Shown here one piece after another: positions 36,215-46,181 of a stretch of DNA of 64,000 bases; within the stretch, counting starts at the first letter, position 1, and each line of letters opens with the position of its first letter. The stretch comes from Opitutia bacterium (GTDB taxonomy: Bacteria; Verrucomicrobiota; Verrucomicrobiia; Opitutales; Seribacteraceae), in assembly GCA_002730975.1 (NCBI GenBank), contig PCBO01000004.1, positions 1 through 64,000 of the forward strand. Reading direction: 5' to 3'. Under the pieces are notes generated by a model. The model saw nothing but the letters and a program-made list of their open reading frames with translations. It ran no database searches and was not told where the DNA came from. A program made the translations under genes and the position numbers.

Positions 36215-37044
36215 CAATGCGTCATCGCGTAGAAGATTATGTTGATGCCCATTGGATAGGCTTTTGGTTCGGAGAAATTTCGGAAGTAATACTGGTTCTC
36301 GCCCTCTCGCTCCCAACCGTCCCCGAGGTCGGTGTTGTGGCAAATCATGACCATCATCCGTTCCTTGTCGTCGAAGATGCCTTGATAATGGACTTCACTT
36401 CCGTCGTCGGGTCCGGGACGCCACTCGAAATTCATACCGTTCATCGCTTGGCCTATACTGGGGAGCTGCGGTTTTTCCTTCAGGTCGAAAACGGAATGGA
36501 AGACAGGATGCTCTAGGGGTAATTCCTTGGGTTTTCGGTCGGGAAAGACCCGCTTCATCTCAAAAGCAAAGTTGTCGTACTCATCCCCTCCCCAGAAATC
36601 ATCCACAAGAAGAAAGCCCCCATTGAGGAGGTATTTCCGAAGAGCCTTCACCTCATCCTCTGAAAACCACAAATCGCCGGGCTCGATGATATAGATGAAG
36701 GGGTAATCGAACAGTTTCGGATCGGTTAACTCGAGCACCTTGCCCTCGGGATGGACCTTGAGGGAAGTCATTTCCTGCAGGCGGTAAGACAAGTTGAGCT
36801 CGGCATCGGGATAATCAGTAGCCCATTTTCTTCCCCTCCCCCCGTAGCTGCCGTAGCGAATCCTTACGAAAGTAAAAACGTCGCGCGGCATCTCGTTGTC
36901 GAGTTCCCACTCGGGCACACCTCGACGATCGATCGATGGTGGTACGGGGTAACGTTGTGCCCAAGCCACCGCTACTGCGATCAGGATCCCTGTGCCCGAG
37001 AACAAGGCAAACAAAGTTTTACTGCTCTTCTTGCGTTTCATCAT
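36214..37044 (-). CDS. DUF4159 domain-containing protein
   Basis: Start at MMKRKKSSKTLFALF; FTFVRIRYGSYGGRGRKWATDYPDAELNLSYRLQEMTSLKV...YPFIYIIEPGDLWFSEDEVKALRKYLLNGGFLLVDDFWG. Confidence 0.9.
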   Translation of the reverse strand: MMKRKKSSKTLFALFSGTGILIAVAVAWAQRYPVPPSIDRRGVPEWELDNEMPRDVFTFVRIRYGSYGGRGRKWATDYPDAELNLSYRLQEMTSLKVHPEGKVLELTDPKLFDYPFIYIIEPGDLWFSEDEVKALRKYLLNGGFLLVDDFWGGDEYDNFAFEMKRVFPDRKPKELPLEHPVFHSVFDLKEKPQLPSIGQAMNGMNFEWRPGPDDGSEVHYQGIFDDKERMMVMICHNTDLGDGWEREGENQYYFRNFSEPKAYPMGINIIFYAMTH

Positions 37045-39550
37045 TCCAGTCCAGTAGCAGTCGATGGGCCTCGCGAAACCGGGGAGCTGCCTCCAAGGCC
37101 ATAAGCAGTTGCCGCTTTGCCTCCGGTTTCCTGTACTCCCGAAGTAAGCGCGCCAAGTGGAAGTGAGCCTCGGCAGGATCCTCCGGTTCCAACTCCAGCA
37201 AGGTAAGCCAAGACTCGATCGCAGGTTCTGCCTGATTCTTGGCCTCGGCGGCAAGAGCGAGTTGCCGGTGGGGTCTTGGCAGAAGCGGATTTACCGCAAG
37301 GGCGCGATCTGCATTTCGCTGTACGGCTTCCCAGTCCCTCGCCTCTCCTCCAAGCTCGATGAGGCGAATAAAAGCCTCGTAGGCATCTCCGCTTATCCCT
37401 GCCAAGGTTTCCAAGGTTTTTCTTTCCTCACTAAATTCATTCAGCTCGCGATGGGCCTTCGCCAGCAAGACATAAGCGTTCCGTCCCCTTTTGTTTTGCT
37501 CAGGGAAAAGCTTAATCAGTTCTCGACAGATTGCCTTGAGCTCTTCCCAATTGCGATCCTTGGACAGACGGTGAGCCTCTCTGCTTAGAATGTAAAAGTT
37601 AGGGGGCTCCTTGGCCGACCCGTTCCGATCCTCCTTGCGATCATCAGGTACGGGTTTGCTCCAGTCCAGTTTGGGGCCGAGCGCTTCCGCTCGAGTACGG
37701 GCGTATATGGCGAACGCCACCTCAAGTTTCTCCATCGGTTCGACCGCCTGAGCGATGGCCACGTTAATCTTCACCCCTTGAGCGAGCTTGTCCAAGATAG
37801 CCCGAATCGCCTCGTGCCCGAACCGCTCCACGATGTATTCAACCACCAGCGATGACTGGTAATAAGCAAACTGCAAATGCTCGGGCGAAGGAGGAGAGAG
37901 AAAGGCTCCACTGAGCTTGCCGACCGGAGTCAGAACTCCCCCTAGGATCTTCTCCCTAAAATCCGGGTTCATGCGTTGGCCCCAAGTGGGACTGGCTTGG
38001 CGTTCCTCGTACACGCTGATACCCTCGCTGAGCCAACGAGGCATTTTATTCTTCGTCAGGGCAAGAGTCACGGTGTGGCAGAACTCATGCCAAAGCACGG
38101 CTTCCCAATTAGCCGGGAAAGGCATTTGCGTAGCAGGGCTGTTGGCCGTGATGACACACCCGAAGCAGACCCCGAGAAAGCCCGGGTTCTCAGGCATCCC
38201 GAAGGTACGCACGCCAAAATCCTTTTGCTTGTCGAAGATCTCCACCACGGTAGGCTTTTCCAGTTTGAGCCCATATTTCCGGGTCAAAGTCTCGTGGGCC
38301 CGATTCAGCAACCGTAGGGCACGAGCACCATAGACGGCGGCCTCATGGCGAGCCATACGGAGAACAAACTTATCAGTTCTCAAGGTATCAAATTTGTCGA
38401 GCGTATCCTTGAGGTTCAAAAGATTGAAGGTGGTGACGTCGTAGCCGTCGGCTTCGTGGGCGTCCTCAGTCAGTTTCCAGCCTTCATCATCTCGACCTAG
38501 ACGAAGAAGGTCCTGAGCCAACTGTATCTTCGCGGGGTGGAACCCGCCGTCGAAGGCCAGCGCTAGGCGCTGATGTTCCGCGCCTTCGGAAAAACGATAC
38601 TTCTGCGAAAGCTTCCGTCCGATCAGGTAGTCCACAACCGGATTATTCTTCCAGTGAGCGAGAGCCTTTTCGCGGGCGGCCTTTTCGGCCTCCTTATCTT
38701 CGAGAAGATGAGCGATGATGCTACGGTAGGCCCACGCCTGGGGATACCGGGGATTCACCTCCAAAGCCTTGGACAATTGCTTCTCGGCCTCCGTGTAAGC
38801 CTCCACATCGATCAGGTGATTGGCCAAAAGGATGAGCGAGGCAGTGTGATTCGGGTTTATGGACAAAGCCGCCTGCAGGTATTCCAACATCACCATCCGA
38901 TCCGATGGGGCGAACGCCCGGGCAGCCCCGAAATGCAGGTCGGCATTCTCAGGATGTTTTTTTAGAGCGAGTTGAAAGGTTCGCCCCGCCAAGGCAAAAT
39001 CACTCTTCGACAAAGCCAATTCACCAACAGCAAGAGGGACACCCACGTAATCGGCGTCCCTTTCCCGAGCACCCGAATAGAGGTTATCCAGAACCAGTTT
39101 CGGCTCGCCACCCAGTTTGAGAGCGGTTCGACCCAAGGCCACCAAGTCGGGAGCATTGCGATAGGCCCAAGCTCTTGAACCCGCCAGTTGGTTAATTTCG
39201 GCCAACATCGCATCGGCCCCCTTGGAATCCCCATTGTAACGAAATACCTCTTCCGCCAACAACCGAACGCGAACACCTCGAGAGACCTTCTCCAGGGCCG
39301 TACTGGTATTCTTCAAGGCATCCTCGTATTTCCCTAAGGCCATCAAGGCTCGAATCTGCAGAACCCACAAATCCTCTTTCCATTCATTCTCCTTTAAGGC
39401 CTCGGCAGCCTTAGTGGCAACTAGCGCGAAGTCTCCTTTCTTCCATGCCTCATGAACTTCCTCCACTGGTTCCGCCGCTGGAACCGAACAAACGAGAAAG
39501 AGCAGGGCTGTGACAACCCAAGTGCATTTTATATCTCCTACAAACTCCAA
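37019..39550 (-). CDS. TPR-repeat protein with gluzincin-type (peptidase MA-like) domain
   Basis: TPR-like helices at both ends; AVLWHEFCHTVTLALTKNKMPRWLSEGISVYEE (HExxH...E). Confidence 0.8.
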   Translation of the reverse strand: MEFVGDIKCTWVVTALLFLVCSVPAAEPVEEVHEAWKKGDFALVATKAAEALKENEWKEDLWVLQIRALMALGKYEDALKNTSTALEKVSRGVRVRLLAEEVFRYNGDSKGADAMLAEINQLAGSRAWAYRNAPDLVALGRTALKLGGEPKLVLDNLYSGARERDADYVGVPLAVGELALSKSDFALAGRTFQLALKKHPENADLHFGAARAFAPSDRMVMLEYLQAALSINPNHTASLILLANHLIDVEAYTEAEKQLSKALEVNPRYPQAWAYRSIIAHLLEDKEAEKAAREKALAHWKNNPVVDYLIGRKLSQKYRFSEGAEHQRLALAFDGGFHPAKIQLAQDLLRLGRDDEGWKLTEDAHEADGYDVTTFNLLNLKDTLDKFDTLRTDKFVLRMARHEAAVYGARALRLLNRAHETLTRKYGLKLEKPTVVEIFDKQKDFGVRTFGMPENPGFLGVCFGCVITANSPATQMPFPANWEAVLWHEFCHTVTLALTKNKMPRWLSEGISVYEERQASPTWGQRMNPDFREKILGGVLTPVGKLSGAFLSPPSPEHLQFAYYQSSLVVEYIVERFGHEAIRAILDKLAQGVKINVAIAQAVEPMEKLEVAFAIYARTRAEALGPKLDWSKPVPDDRKEDRNGSAKEPPNFYILSREAHRLSKDRNWEELKAICRELIKLFPEQNKRGRNAYVLLAKAHRELNEFSEERKTLETLAGISGDAYEAFIRLIELGGEARDWEAVQRNADRALAVNPLLPRPHRQLALAAEAKNQAEPAIESWLTLLELEPEDPAEAHFHLARLLREYRKPEAKRQLLMALEAAPRFREAHRLLLDWNDETQEEQ

Positions 39551-39632
39551 TGTGTAGCGTAGCTTTGATAAAAAAGCCCCGGCCGCAAGAAGGGAATTAG
39601 AAGGTCAGCTAAAATTCATATCGAGCTTCTCC

Positions 39633-40979
39633 TTAGACAGAGGTAATACGATTCAAAATATGCCTGCCATAGAAAAAAGTGATTATGGCTGCGCTCCAAG
39701 TGACCAGAAAGATACCCCACCAAATTCCAGATTCCTGAAAGCCCAGGTAAAAAGCCAAGAGATAGAAAACTAGGCAAGGAGCAAAGATTTGCCGATAAAG
39801 CCCAATGATAATTGCGTAAAGGGGCCTTTTAAGCCCTTGGAGCAACGAAACAGTCTGAAATAAAATGACGTACGAGCAAAGTGTGATTGCCGCGATTCGA
39901 AGGTAGTCCACCCCATGCCCGACCACCACGGAGTCGTTGGTAAAAAAAGTCATCAATGGCTTGGCGAGAAAGAAGCAAAAGAAACCGCCGAGAACCATCA
40001 TCAACAGGCCATATTTCATGGTAGTGTTCCAGGTTTCACGAACCCGATCGAACTTCTTCGCTCCGTTATTTTGCCCGGTAAGGGAAAGAACGGCGATGTT
40101 AAGGCCGATGGTCGGGAGCAGAACGATTTGCTCGATGCGAGTGGCAATTCCGTAAGCGGCAACACCCGCGGTACTGAATTTGCTGATGAAGAAGGTGATG
40201 ACAAAAATACCGACTGCCACGGTAACCATGTTCAAACTTGCGGGGATTCCCTGACGGGCGATATCCTTATAACTTGAGGAAGGAACAAAGTTGGACAAAA
40301 TAGGTCCATCCCAAAGCTTGGTAGCGGCCAACTTGCGAAGAAGGTAGACCGTACCGAAAACTTGGATGACAACTGTCGCCAAGGCGACACCACGAATCCC
40401 AAGAGCGGGAACTCCAAAACCACCGAACATGAACCAAGGGTCGAGTAAGCAATTAAAGAAGAAACCTGCGATCAAGACGTTTCGGTAGCTTTTGGTGTCT
40501 CCTTGAGAATTGAGCGAGGCGTTCAAGATCGATTGAAGAACAAAGAACACGGTACCCGCGAGAATAACGTTCATATAATCAAGAGCCAATTCAAGATAAT
40601 CACCCGTCGCTCCAAGCACTCCGAATAAGAAAGGCGCGAAAGCAAAGCCGATAATGGTGAGACCAATGGCAAAGAGGATTCCGAAGGACAGGCACTGCAC
40701 ACAGAAGTGATGAGCCTTCTCGCTATTCTTTTCGCCGAGGGCGTTGGCGATAAGAGCCGTGCCACCTTGGGATATTCCCGTGCCCATCGCGATAATGATG
40801 AAGAATACGGGAAAAGATATCGACAAGGCCGCCAAAGCCTCGGTCGATACAAACCCGGCGAAATAGGTATCGACCACGTTATACATTGTATTGAAGAAGA
40901 AACCGATGCTCGCAGGCACGGCAATTTTCCGGACGAGGCTCGGAATCGGGTCGGTGGTCAGATTCATCTCATCAATCAT
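39633..40979 (-). CDS. MATE-family multidrug efflux transporter
   Basis: Multi-TM; GFFFNTMYNVVDTYFAGFVSTEALAALSISFPVFFIIIAMGTGISQGGTALIANALGEKN. Confidence 0.9.
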   Translation of the reverse strand: MIDEMNLTTDPIPSLVRKIAVPASIGFFFNTMYNVVDTYFAGFVSTEALAALSISFPVFFIIIAMGTGISQGGTALIANALGEKNSEKAHHFCVQCLSFGILFAIGLTIIGFAFAPFLFGVLGATGDYLELALDYMNVILAGTVFFVLQSILNASLNSQGDTKSYRNVLIAGFFFNCLLDPWFMFGGFGVPALGIRGVALATVVIQVFGTVYLLRKLAATKLWDGPILSNFVPSSSYKDIARQGIPASLNMVTVAVGIFVITFFISKFSTAGVAAYGIATRIEQIVLLPTIGLNIAVLSLTGQNNGAKKFDRVRETWNTTMKYGLLMMVLGGFFCFFLAKPLMTFFTNDSVVVGHGVDYLRIAAITLCSYVILFQTVSLLQGLKRPLYAIIIGLYRQIFAPCLVFYLLAFYLGFQESGIWWGIFLVTWSAAIITFFYGRHILNRITSV

Positions 40980-41134
40980 TCATCAAAATGATCAAACTTG
41001 CGATCAAACGTTATCACCTAAATCGTTCGCCAAATTCCTTGCAAAGGAGGCCAACTCCTTCAAGAAATAAGGAATCCAAGTTCGCCACTTCAAGAATTGG
41101 CCTTGAAGCACCACTCATTACAGAGAACTCGATC

Positions 41135-41614
41135 ATGAAACAAATACTCACTACATTCCTTACGCTCTTCCTGCTTACTCCCTACCTTCATCCCGCAGAG
41201 AAAGAAAAAAAAGAAGAGGAAAAATCGTACTTGGACCGTCTTAAGAAGGCTTATGAAGAGAAAGTAGAAAGCGGCAAGAAGCTCTATGTCGAAAACGTCG
41301 AGGATGGGAAGAAACTCTATGAAAAGAATTTTGGGGACGGAAAGGAACTCACTGAACAAACGAAGGAGTGGGTCAAGGAGGACATAGAGAACATAGGCGA
41401 CTGGGAATATAAGATCGTCGCATTCGGAAGCAAAGCCAGCACGGAAATGGAAAAAGAACTCAACCGACTTGGACAGGAACGCTGGCAATGCTTCTGGGTG
41501 GAACCCTCTGGGAAGGAAAAGGTCTTTTATTTCAAAAGGACAAAGAAGAGCTACATTCAAAAGATTCCCGCCGGAGATCTTCTAAGAATTATTGGTGCTC
41601 TTAACCTAGAATAG
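41135..41614 (+). CDS. secreted protein with DUF4177-like C-terminal segment
   Basis: Start at MKQILTTFLTLFLLTPYLHP (signal peptide); GDWEYKIVAFGSKASTEMEKELNRLGQERWQCFWV. Confidence 0.6.
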   Translation: MKQILTTFLTLFLLTPYLHPAEKEKKEEEKSYLDRLKKAYEEKVESGKKLYVENVEDGKKLYEKNFGDGKELTEQTKEWVKEDIENIGDWEYKIVAFGSKASTEMEKELNRLGQERWQCFWVEPSGKEKVFYFKRTKKSYIQKIPAGDLLRIIGALNLE

Positions 41615-41730
41615 AACAAAGACTATTGTTTAGGCATTTCCTTCTTGTCGGGGCTGGGAAGACAAGATTTCCGAACGACCCTCGTACCCTGTTGACAAAT
41701 CTCATCTTTGAGGAAGTTTCTAACGGATAA

Positions 41731-43113
41731 ATGAATCAGTGGAGTCGGCGGAATTTTTTAAAGTTGGGCGTGGTGGGTTTGGCTTTACCCCAATTTGTGG
41801 ATTTACGTTCACAAGCTGCTGCCAGTCGAAATAGCGAAGTGGCCCAAGGTTTCGGCAGGGCCAAGTCCTGCATCGTGCTTTTTGCCTGGGGCGGATTGAG
41901 CCACCTCGACACCTTCGACATGAAGCCATATGCGACATCCGACGTTCGCGGGCATTTCAAGGAGATTCCCACGGCCGTGCCGGGAATCCGCGTGGGCGAA
42001 CACGTCCCGGGATTCGCACGAATGATGAAGGAGTGGGCTATTGTGCGGAGCGCCCACCACAACGCGTCTAGTCATCGTTCGGGAGCCTACTGGAACCTGA
42101 CGGGGCACGAACCGCCGAACCTCGGAGGTAACTGGCCAGCCTCGAGAGACGACTGGCCCTGCATCGGTTCCTTGATATGGGAGGCCCTGGGCGACGGGCG
42201 AGGCCCGGTGCCCGGTGCTAGTTCCCTACCATACACCCTCTTCGACGGCGGAGTGGCCAACGGACAAGACGGCGGATTTCTGGGTCTTGGTCGAGATCCT
42301 GTAGTGTTGCGTCCAACCGGAAGGAAACTTCGTGAGTACGAGGGGAAATCACCATCCTCCGGTCGCGTGGAACTGGATTTACCCGAGGGCTTGGATATGG
42401 ACCGATTGGATGGAAGACGGGGTTTGCTTCGCCAACTGGAGGACAGAATGATCGGAACCGACAATGAGGTGAGCAAGGCTGTTATTCGCTCGCGAGAGCA
42501 AGCCCTTGATATGCTGCTCAGTCCCAAGGCACGCGACGCCTTCGACTTGGAAAAGGAATCGGTCAAGACAAGGGAAACCTACGGCATGCATGTGTGCGGC
42601 CAAAGTGTTCTCACCGCACGCAGACTGGCGGAAGCTGGCGTGCCCGTATCAACGGTATACTGTGCCGCAGGAGATCTCAACGGCTCAAAGGGGGACCACT
42701 TCGACACCCATGTAGATAACTTCAACCGACTCAAGAACAATATGCTCCCCCCTCTCGACCAAGCAGCCACTGCTCTCATCGGAGACTTGAAAGCGCGTGG
42801 TATGTTGGAAGAGACTTTGGTCGTCCTGCTAACCGAGTTCGGACGCACGCCAAAAATAAACGGCGGAGCTGGTCGCGACCATTTTCCCGACTGCTATTCG
42901 GTCGCCTTTGCAGGTGGAGGAATTGGAGGCGGTCAGGTATACGGTAGTTCCAACGCCATCGGGGCAAAGCCTGCAACCAATCCATGCGAACCACCAGATA
43001 TACACGCCACTATCTTCCATGCTTTGGGGATTGATCACCGCAAAATGATAATGGATAGGAATGATCGTCCGTTACCCATATGCGACGGAAATCCCCTTCC
43101 GCTGTTCGGATAA
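41731..43113 (+). CDS. DUF1501 domain-containing protein (Tat-exported)
   Basis: SRRNFLKLGVVGLALPQ Tat motif; CIVLFAWGGLSHLDTFDMKP, VRSAHHNASSHRSGAYWNLTGHEPP, TLVVLLTEFGRTPKINGGAGRDHFP. Confidence 0.95.
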   Translation: MNQWSRRNFLKLGVVGLALPQFVDLRSQAAASRNSEVAQGFGRAKSCIVLFAWGGLSHLDTFDMKPYATSDVRGHFKEIPTAVPGIRVGEHVPGFARMMKEWAIVRSAHHNASSHRSGAYWNLTGHEPPNLGGNWPASRDDWPCIGSLIWEALGDGRGPVPGASSLPYTLFDGGVANGQDGGFLGLGRDPVVLRPTGRKLREYEGKSPSSGRVELDLPEGLDMDRLDGRRGLLRQLEDRMIGTDNEVSKAVIRSREQALDMLLSPKARDAFDLEKESVKTRETYGMHVCGQSVLTARRLAEAGVPVSTVYCAAGDLNGSKGDHFDTHVDNFNRLKNNMLPPLDQAATALIGDLKARGMLEETLVVLLTEFGRTPKINGGAGRDHFPDCYSVAFAGGGIGGGQVYGSSNAIGAKPATNPCEPPDIHATIFHALGIDHRKMIMDRNDRPLPICDGNPLPLFG

Positions 43114-43561
43114 GCTGAAAAAACAGACTGGGGTTTGCCCTTTTGCTAAAGCCGGATAATGAAAGAGTAGGCTTTAAATCCTCATTAGTAAGCATGAAAA
43201 ACAACAGATTTGAATGGATGCAAACTGACTTTCTGATCAATAGATTAGGAACACTTTTAAGGCGTCCCACCATATTAATCGGTTTTTGTGTATCAATATA
43301 CTTCACATTGAAAATCCTAACTGTTTAAATACTCCGATAAAATCTTTTCGTTCGGGTACTACATCAAAATTCAAACGATTGCCTCCCCTCCGAGAGAACT
43401 ATTTTCATCCGCTAAAACTCCTTCGGACATAGAAACACAGGAAAGAAACCTACCTCTTAAATTCTTCTTGTTAGAGAATCGGAATTGCATGATAGAGTCA
43501 GTTTGGTTTGGTTAAGTTGTAAAAAGGGGTCATCCCCAAGCGACTCTTCAAATCCCAAAGC

Positions 43562-44200
43562 ATGTATTCTACAACCTTCAGTGTCCTCCTTTTTATAACT
43601 CCTGCTTTCTCCATTGGAGTGAACAGCGAACAAAGTTGCCTCTTTAACGGCAAGGACCTAGGCCAGTGGAAATCCACGGGCAAGGCAGAGTGGCGAGTGA
43701 AGGACGGCGTCATCGTGGGTGGTCAAGACGGCGACCCAAAGCGAAGTGGGATACTTGTAAGCAAAGGAAACTACAAGGACTTCGACCTGCGACTGGAGTA
43801 CAAGATAGAAGAGCACGGCAAATACAACAGCGGCATCTACTTCAGGAGATCCAAAACCAAAAGGCTCGGCCCCCCCTACCAGTTGAACCTCGGGCGCGGG
43901 GTCGCCGAAGAATATGTAGGCCTCTACCTCGACGACTGGCTGGATAAGGGGGACGAGAAGGACGAAATTCGCAAGCCCAGGAAATGGAACAAGGTGCGCC
44001 TGCTCGTTGTCGACAACCGCATAAGGGCTTGGTTGAACGATCACCCCATCGTCGACTACACCGACCCCAAGCCCCGGGCCGACTTGCAAGAAGCCGGCTC
44101 CATCGCCTTCCAGACCTATGGGGCGGAAGGCCACGCCGGCTGGGTAAAATTTCGTAACCTAAAGATCATCGACCTTTCTTCCTTAAAACAAAAACCATGA
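43562..44200 (+). CDS. DUF1080 (3-keto-disaccharide hydrolase-type) protein
   Basis: LFNGKDLGQWKSTGKAEWRVKDGVIVGGQ...DFDLRLEYKIEEHGKYNSGIYFR...GSIAFQTYGAEGHAGWVKFRNLKI. Confidence 0.9.
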   Translation: MYSTTFSVLLFITPAFSIGVNSEQSCLFNGKDLGQWKSTGKAEWRVKDGVIVGGQDGDPKRSGILVSKGNYKDFDLRLEYKIEEHGKYNSGIYFRRSKTKRLGPPYQLNLGRGVAEEYVGLYLDDWLDKGDEKDEIRKPRKWNKVRLLVVDNRIRAWLNDHPIVDYTDPKPRADLQEAGSIAFQTYGAEGHAGWVKFRNLKIIDLSSLKQKP

Positions 44201-46104
44201 GGCTCTCAGCTATCTTCTCCCTGCTGCTCGCAAGCGCCGCGACCTGTCTCGCCGCAAAGAAAAAGCCCAATGTCGTATATATCATGTCCGACGAACTCGC
44301 CTACTACGAGCTCTCCCACATGGGTAACCCCTATATCAAAACGCCCAATATCGATAAATTCGCCAAGGAAGGCATACGCTTCACTCAGGCTCTCGCCGGC
44401 TCCCCCGTGTGCGGCCCGCTGCGATGCAACCTGATGACAGGTAAGCACGCAGGCCACGCCTCCATACGGGCCAACGACGGCGGCACCCCACTGCGGGCGG
44501 GAGAACCCACCATAGCCTCCGTCCTCAAGGCGCAAGGCTACGCCACCGGCGGCTTCGGTAAGTGGGGTTGTGGCGGACGCGACTCTACCGGGGTGCCCGA
44601 GAAGCACGGCTTCGACGTGTTCTTCGGCTACTACGACCAAGTTCACGCCCATTCCTTCTACCCACCCTACCTTATACGCAACAGCAAGGAGGTCCCATTG
44701 AAGGGAAACGTGGGCGGACGCTCCGGCGAAACCCACGCCCAGTACCCCATCATGGAGGAAGCCCTCAAGTTCATCCGTGAGAACAAGGGCAAGCCCTTCT
44801 TTTGCTACCTCCCCGTCACCCCCCCGCACGGCATGTACGACATCCCCGAGGACGACCCCGCCTGGCGACGCTACAAGGGAGAAAAATGGATCGAGGACGA
44901 AAAGATTTCGCAAGACGTAAAGAACTACGCCGCCATGGTCACCATGGTGGACGACAACCTCGGCCAAGTGCTCGCCCTACTCCGCGAACTCAAGCTGGAG
45001 GACGACACCATCGTGTTCTTCACCGGCGACAACGGCGGGCAGGACCGCTTCCGCAGCAAAGCCCACCCCCGCGGCTTCTTCGGGCCCAACGTCAACCCGC
45101 GCACGAAGGTGGAGTTCCGGGGTGGCAAGGGAAACCTCTACGAAGGCGGACTACGTATCCCATACCTTGTTCGCTGGCCGGGTAAAATTAAGGCGGGCCA
45201 AGTGAGCGACCTCATATTCTACCAACCCGACGTGCTACCCACCCTCGCCGAGCTCTGTAATGGGAAAGCCCCCGAAGACGTCGACGGCATATCCATACTT
45301 CCCACCCTGCTCGGTGAAAAAGCCGTCGGGCACAAGCAGGAGAAGCGCAACATGCTCTACTGGGAATTCGGCAACCAGATCGCCGTACGCAAGAGCCACT
45401 GGAAAGCCATCCAGCCAGGAAAGGACCGACCTTGGGAACTGTACGACCTCGACCAGGACGTCAGCGAAACCACCAGTGTAGCTGACGAGCATTCGAAAAT
45501 CCTAGCCGAAATGAAAGCCTTCGCCGTGTCCTCCCACGAGCCCGTCCAACCCGGCACATTCACCACCCGCGAGCGCCACGAGCGAGACCGCCAGGCGAAG
45601 TGGGGATCCACCCGCAGTGGTTCTAGTAACTCCGGCCAGAAAATGAATCGCCTCAAGGACAAGAACCTCATACCGCTCGAGGAAACCAAGCTGGTGCGCT
45701 TCAGCAGCGAGAACTTCGGCAACGACCGCCGAGCAGCTTACGCCATCGACGGAAACCCTCGTACCGTCTGGCACTCCCAGTTCGCCCCCAAGCTCCAGAT
45801 GCACCCTCACGAGCTCGTCATCGACCTCGGGTCCAAGCGCAAAATTAGAGGGTTCCACTACCTCGCCCGCCAGGACGGCGGATGGAACGGGACCTTCGGC
45901 AAAACCCAGTTCTTTCTCTCCGATTCACCCAAAGAATTCGGCGACCCCGTCCTCGAGACCACCTTCGCCAAGGTAAGGAAGCCCCAGTCCGCCAAACTCA
46001 AAAAAACTGTCGAGGGACGCTACCTCCTCGTCCGTGTGCTCGACGAGATCAACGGCAACCCCTGGGCCTCCGCCGCCGACATCGGCACGATACAGGCGAA
46101 GTGA
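44197..46104 (+). CDS. sulfatase with C-terminal F5/8-type (discoidin-like) domain
   Basis: NVVYIMSDELAYYELSHMGNPYIKTPNIDKFAKEG; CxPxR formylglycine motif VCGPLRCNLMTGKH; C-terminus RFSSENFGNDRRAAYAIDGNPRTVWHSQFAPKLQMHPHELVIDLGSKRKIRGFHYLARQDG. Confidence 0.9.
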   Translation: MRLSAIFSLLLASAATCLAAKKKPNVVYIMSDELAYYELSHMGNPYIKTPNIDKFAKEGIRFTQALAGSPVCGPLRCNLMTGKHAGHASIRANDGGTPLRAGEPTIASVLKAQGYATGGFGKWGCGGRDSTGVPEKHGFDVFFGYYDQVHAHSFYPPYLIRNSKEVPLKGNVGGRSGETHAQYPIMEEALKFIRENKGKPFFCYLPVTPPHGMYDIPEDDPAWRRYKGEKWIEDEKISQDVKNYAAMVTMVDDNLGQVLALLRELKLEDDTIVFFTGDNGGQDRFRSKAHPRGFFGPNVNPRTKVEFRGGKGNLYEGGLRIPYLVRWPGKIKAGQVSDLIFYQPDVLPTLAELCNGKAPEDVDGISILPTLLGEKAVGHKQEKRNMLYWEFGNQIAVRKSHWKAIQPGKDRPWELYDLDQDVSETTSVADEHSKILAEMKAFAVSSHEPVQPGTFTTRERHERDRQAKWGSTRSGSSNSGQKMNRLKDKNLIPLEETKLVRFSSENFGNDRRAAYAIDGNPRTVWHSQFAPKLQMHPHELVIDLGSKRKIRGFHYLARQDGGWNGTFGKTQFFLSDSPKEFGDPVLETTFAKVRKPQSAKLKKTVEGRYLLVRVLDEINGNPWASAADIGTIQAK

Positions 46105-46181
46105 CAAGTCGCGCCCTTTCCGCAAGGACGGCGCCAACGCAATCCAGAAGGCCACCATCACGGTGGAGGGTTGAGGGGAAA

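Noticed and set aside
43143-43328. 61-aa ORF with hydrophobic C-terminus (MKNNRFEWMQTDFLINRLGTLLRRPTILIGFCVSIYF)
   Set aside because: Possible small membrane protein, but no support beyond length and hydrophobicity.
44206-44967. Minus-strand ORF of 253 aa
   Set aside because: Shadow ORF antisense to sulfatase, typical of GC-rich coding.
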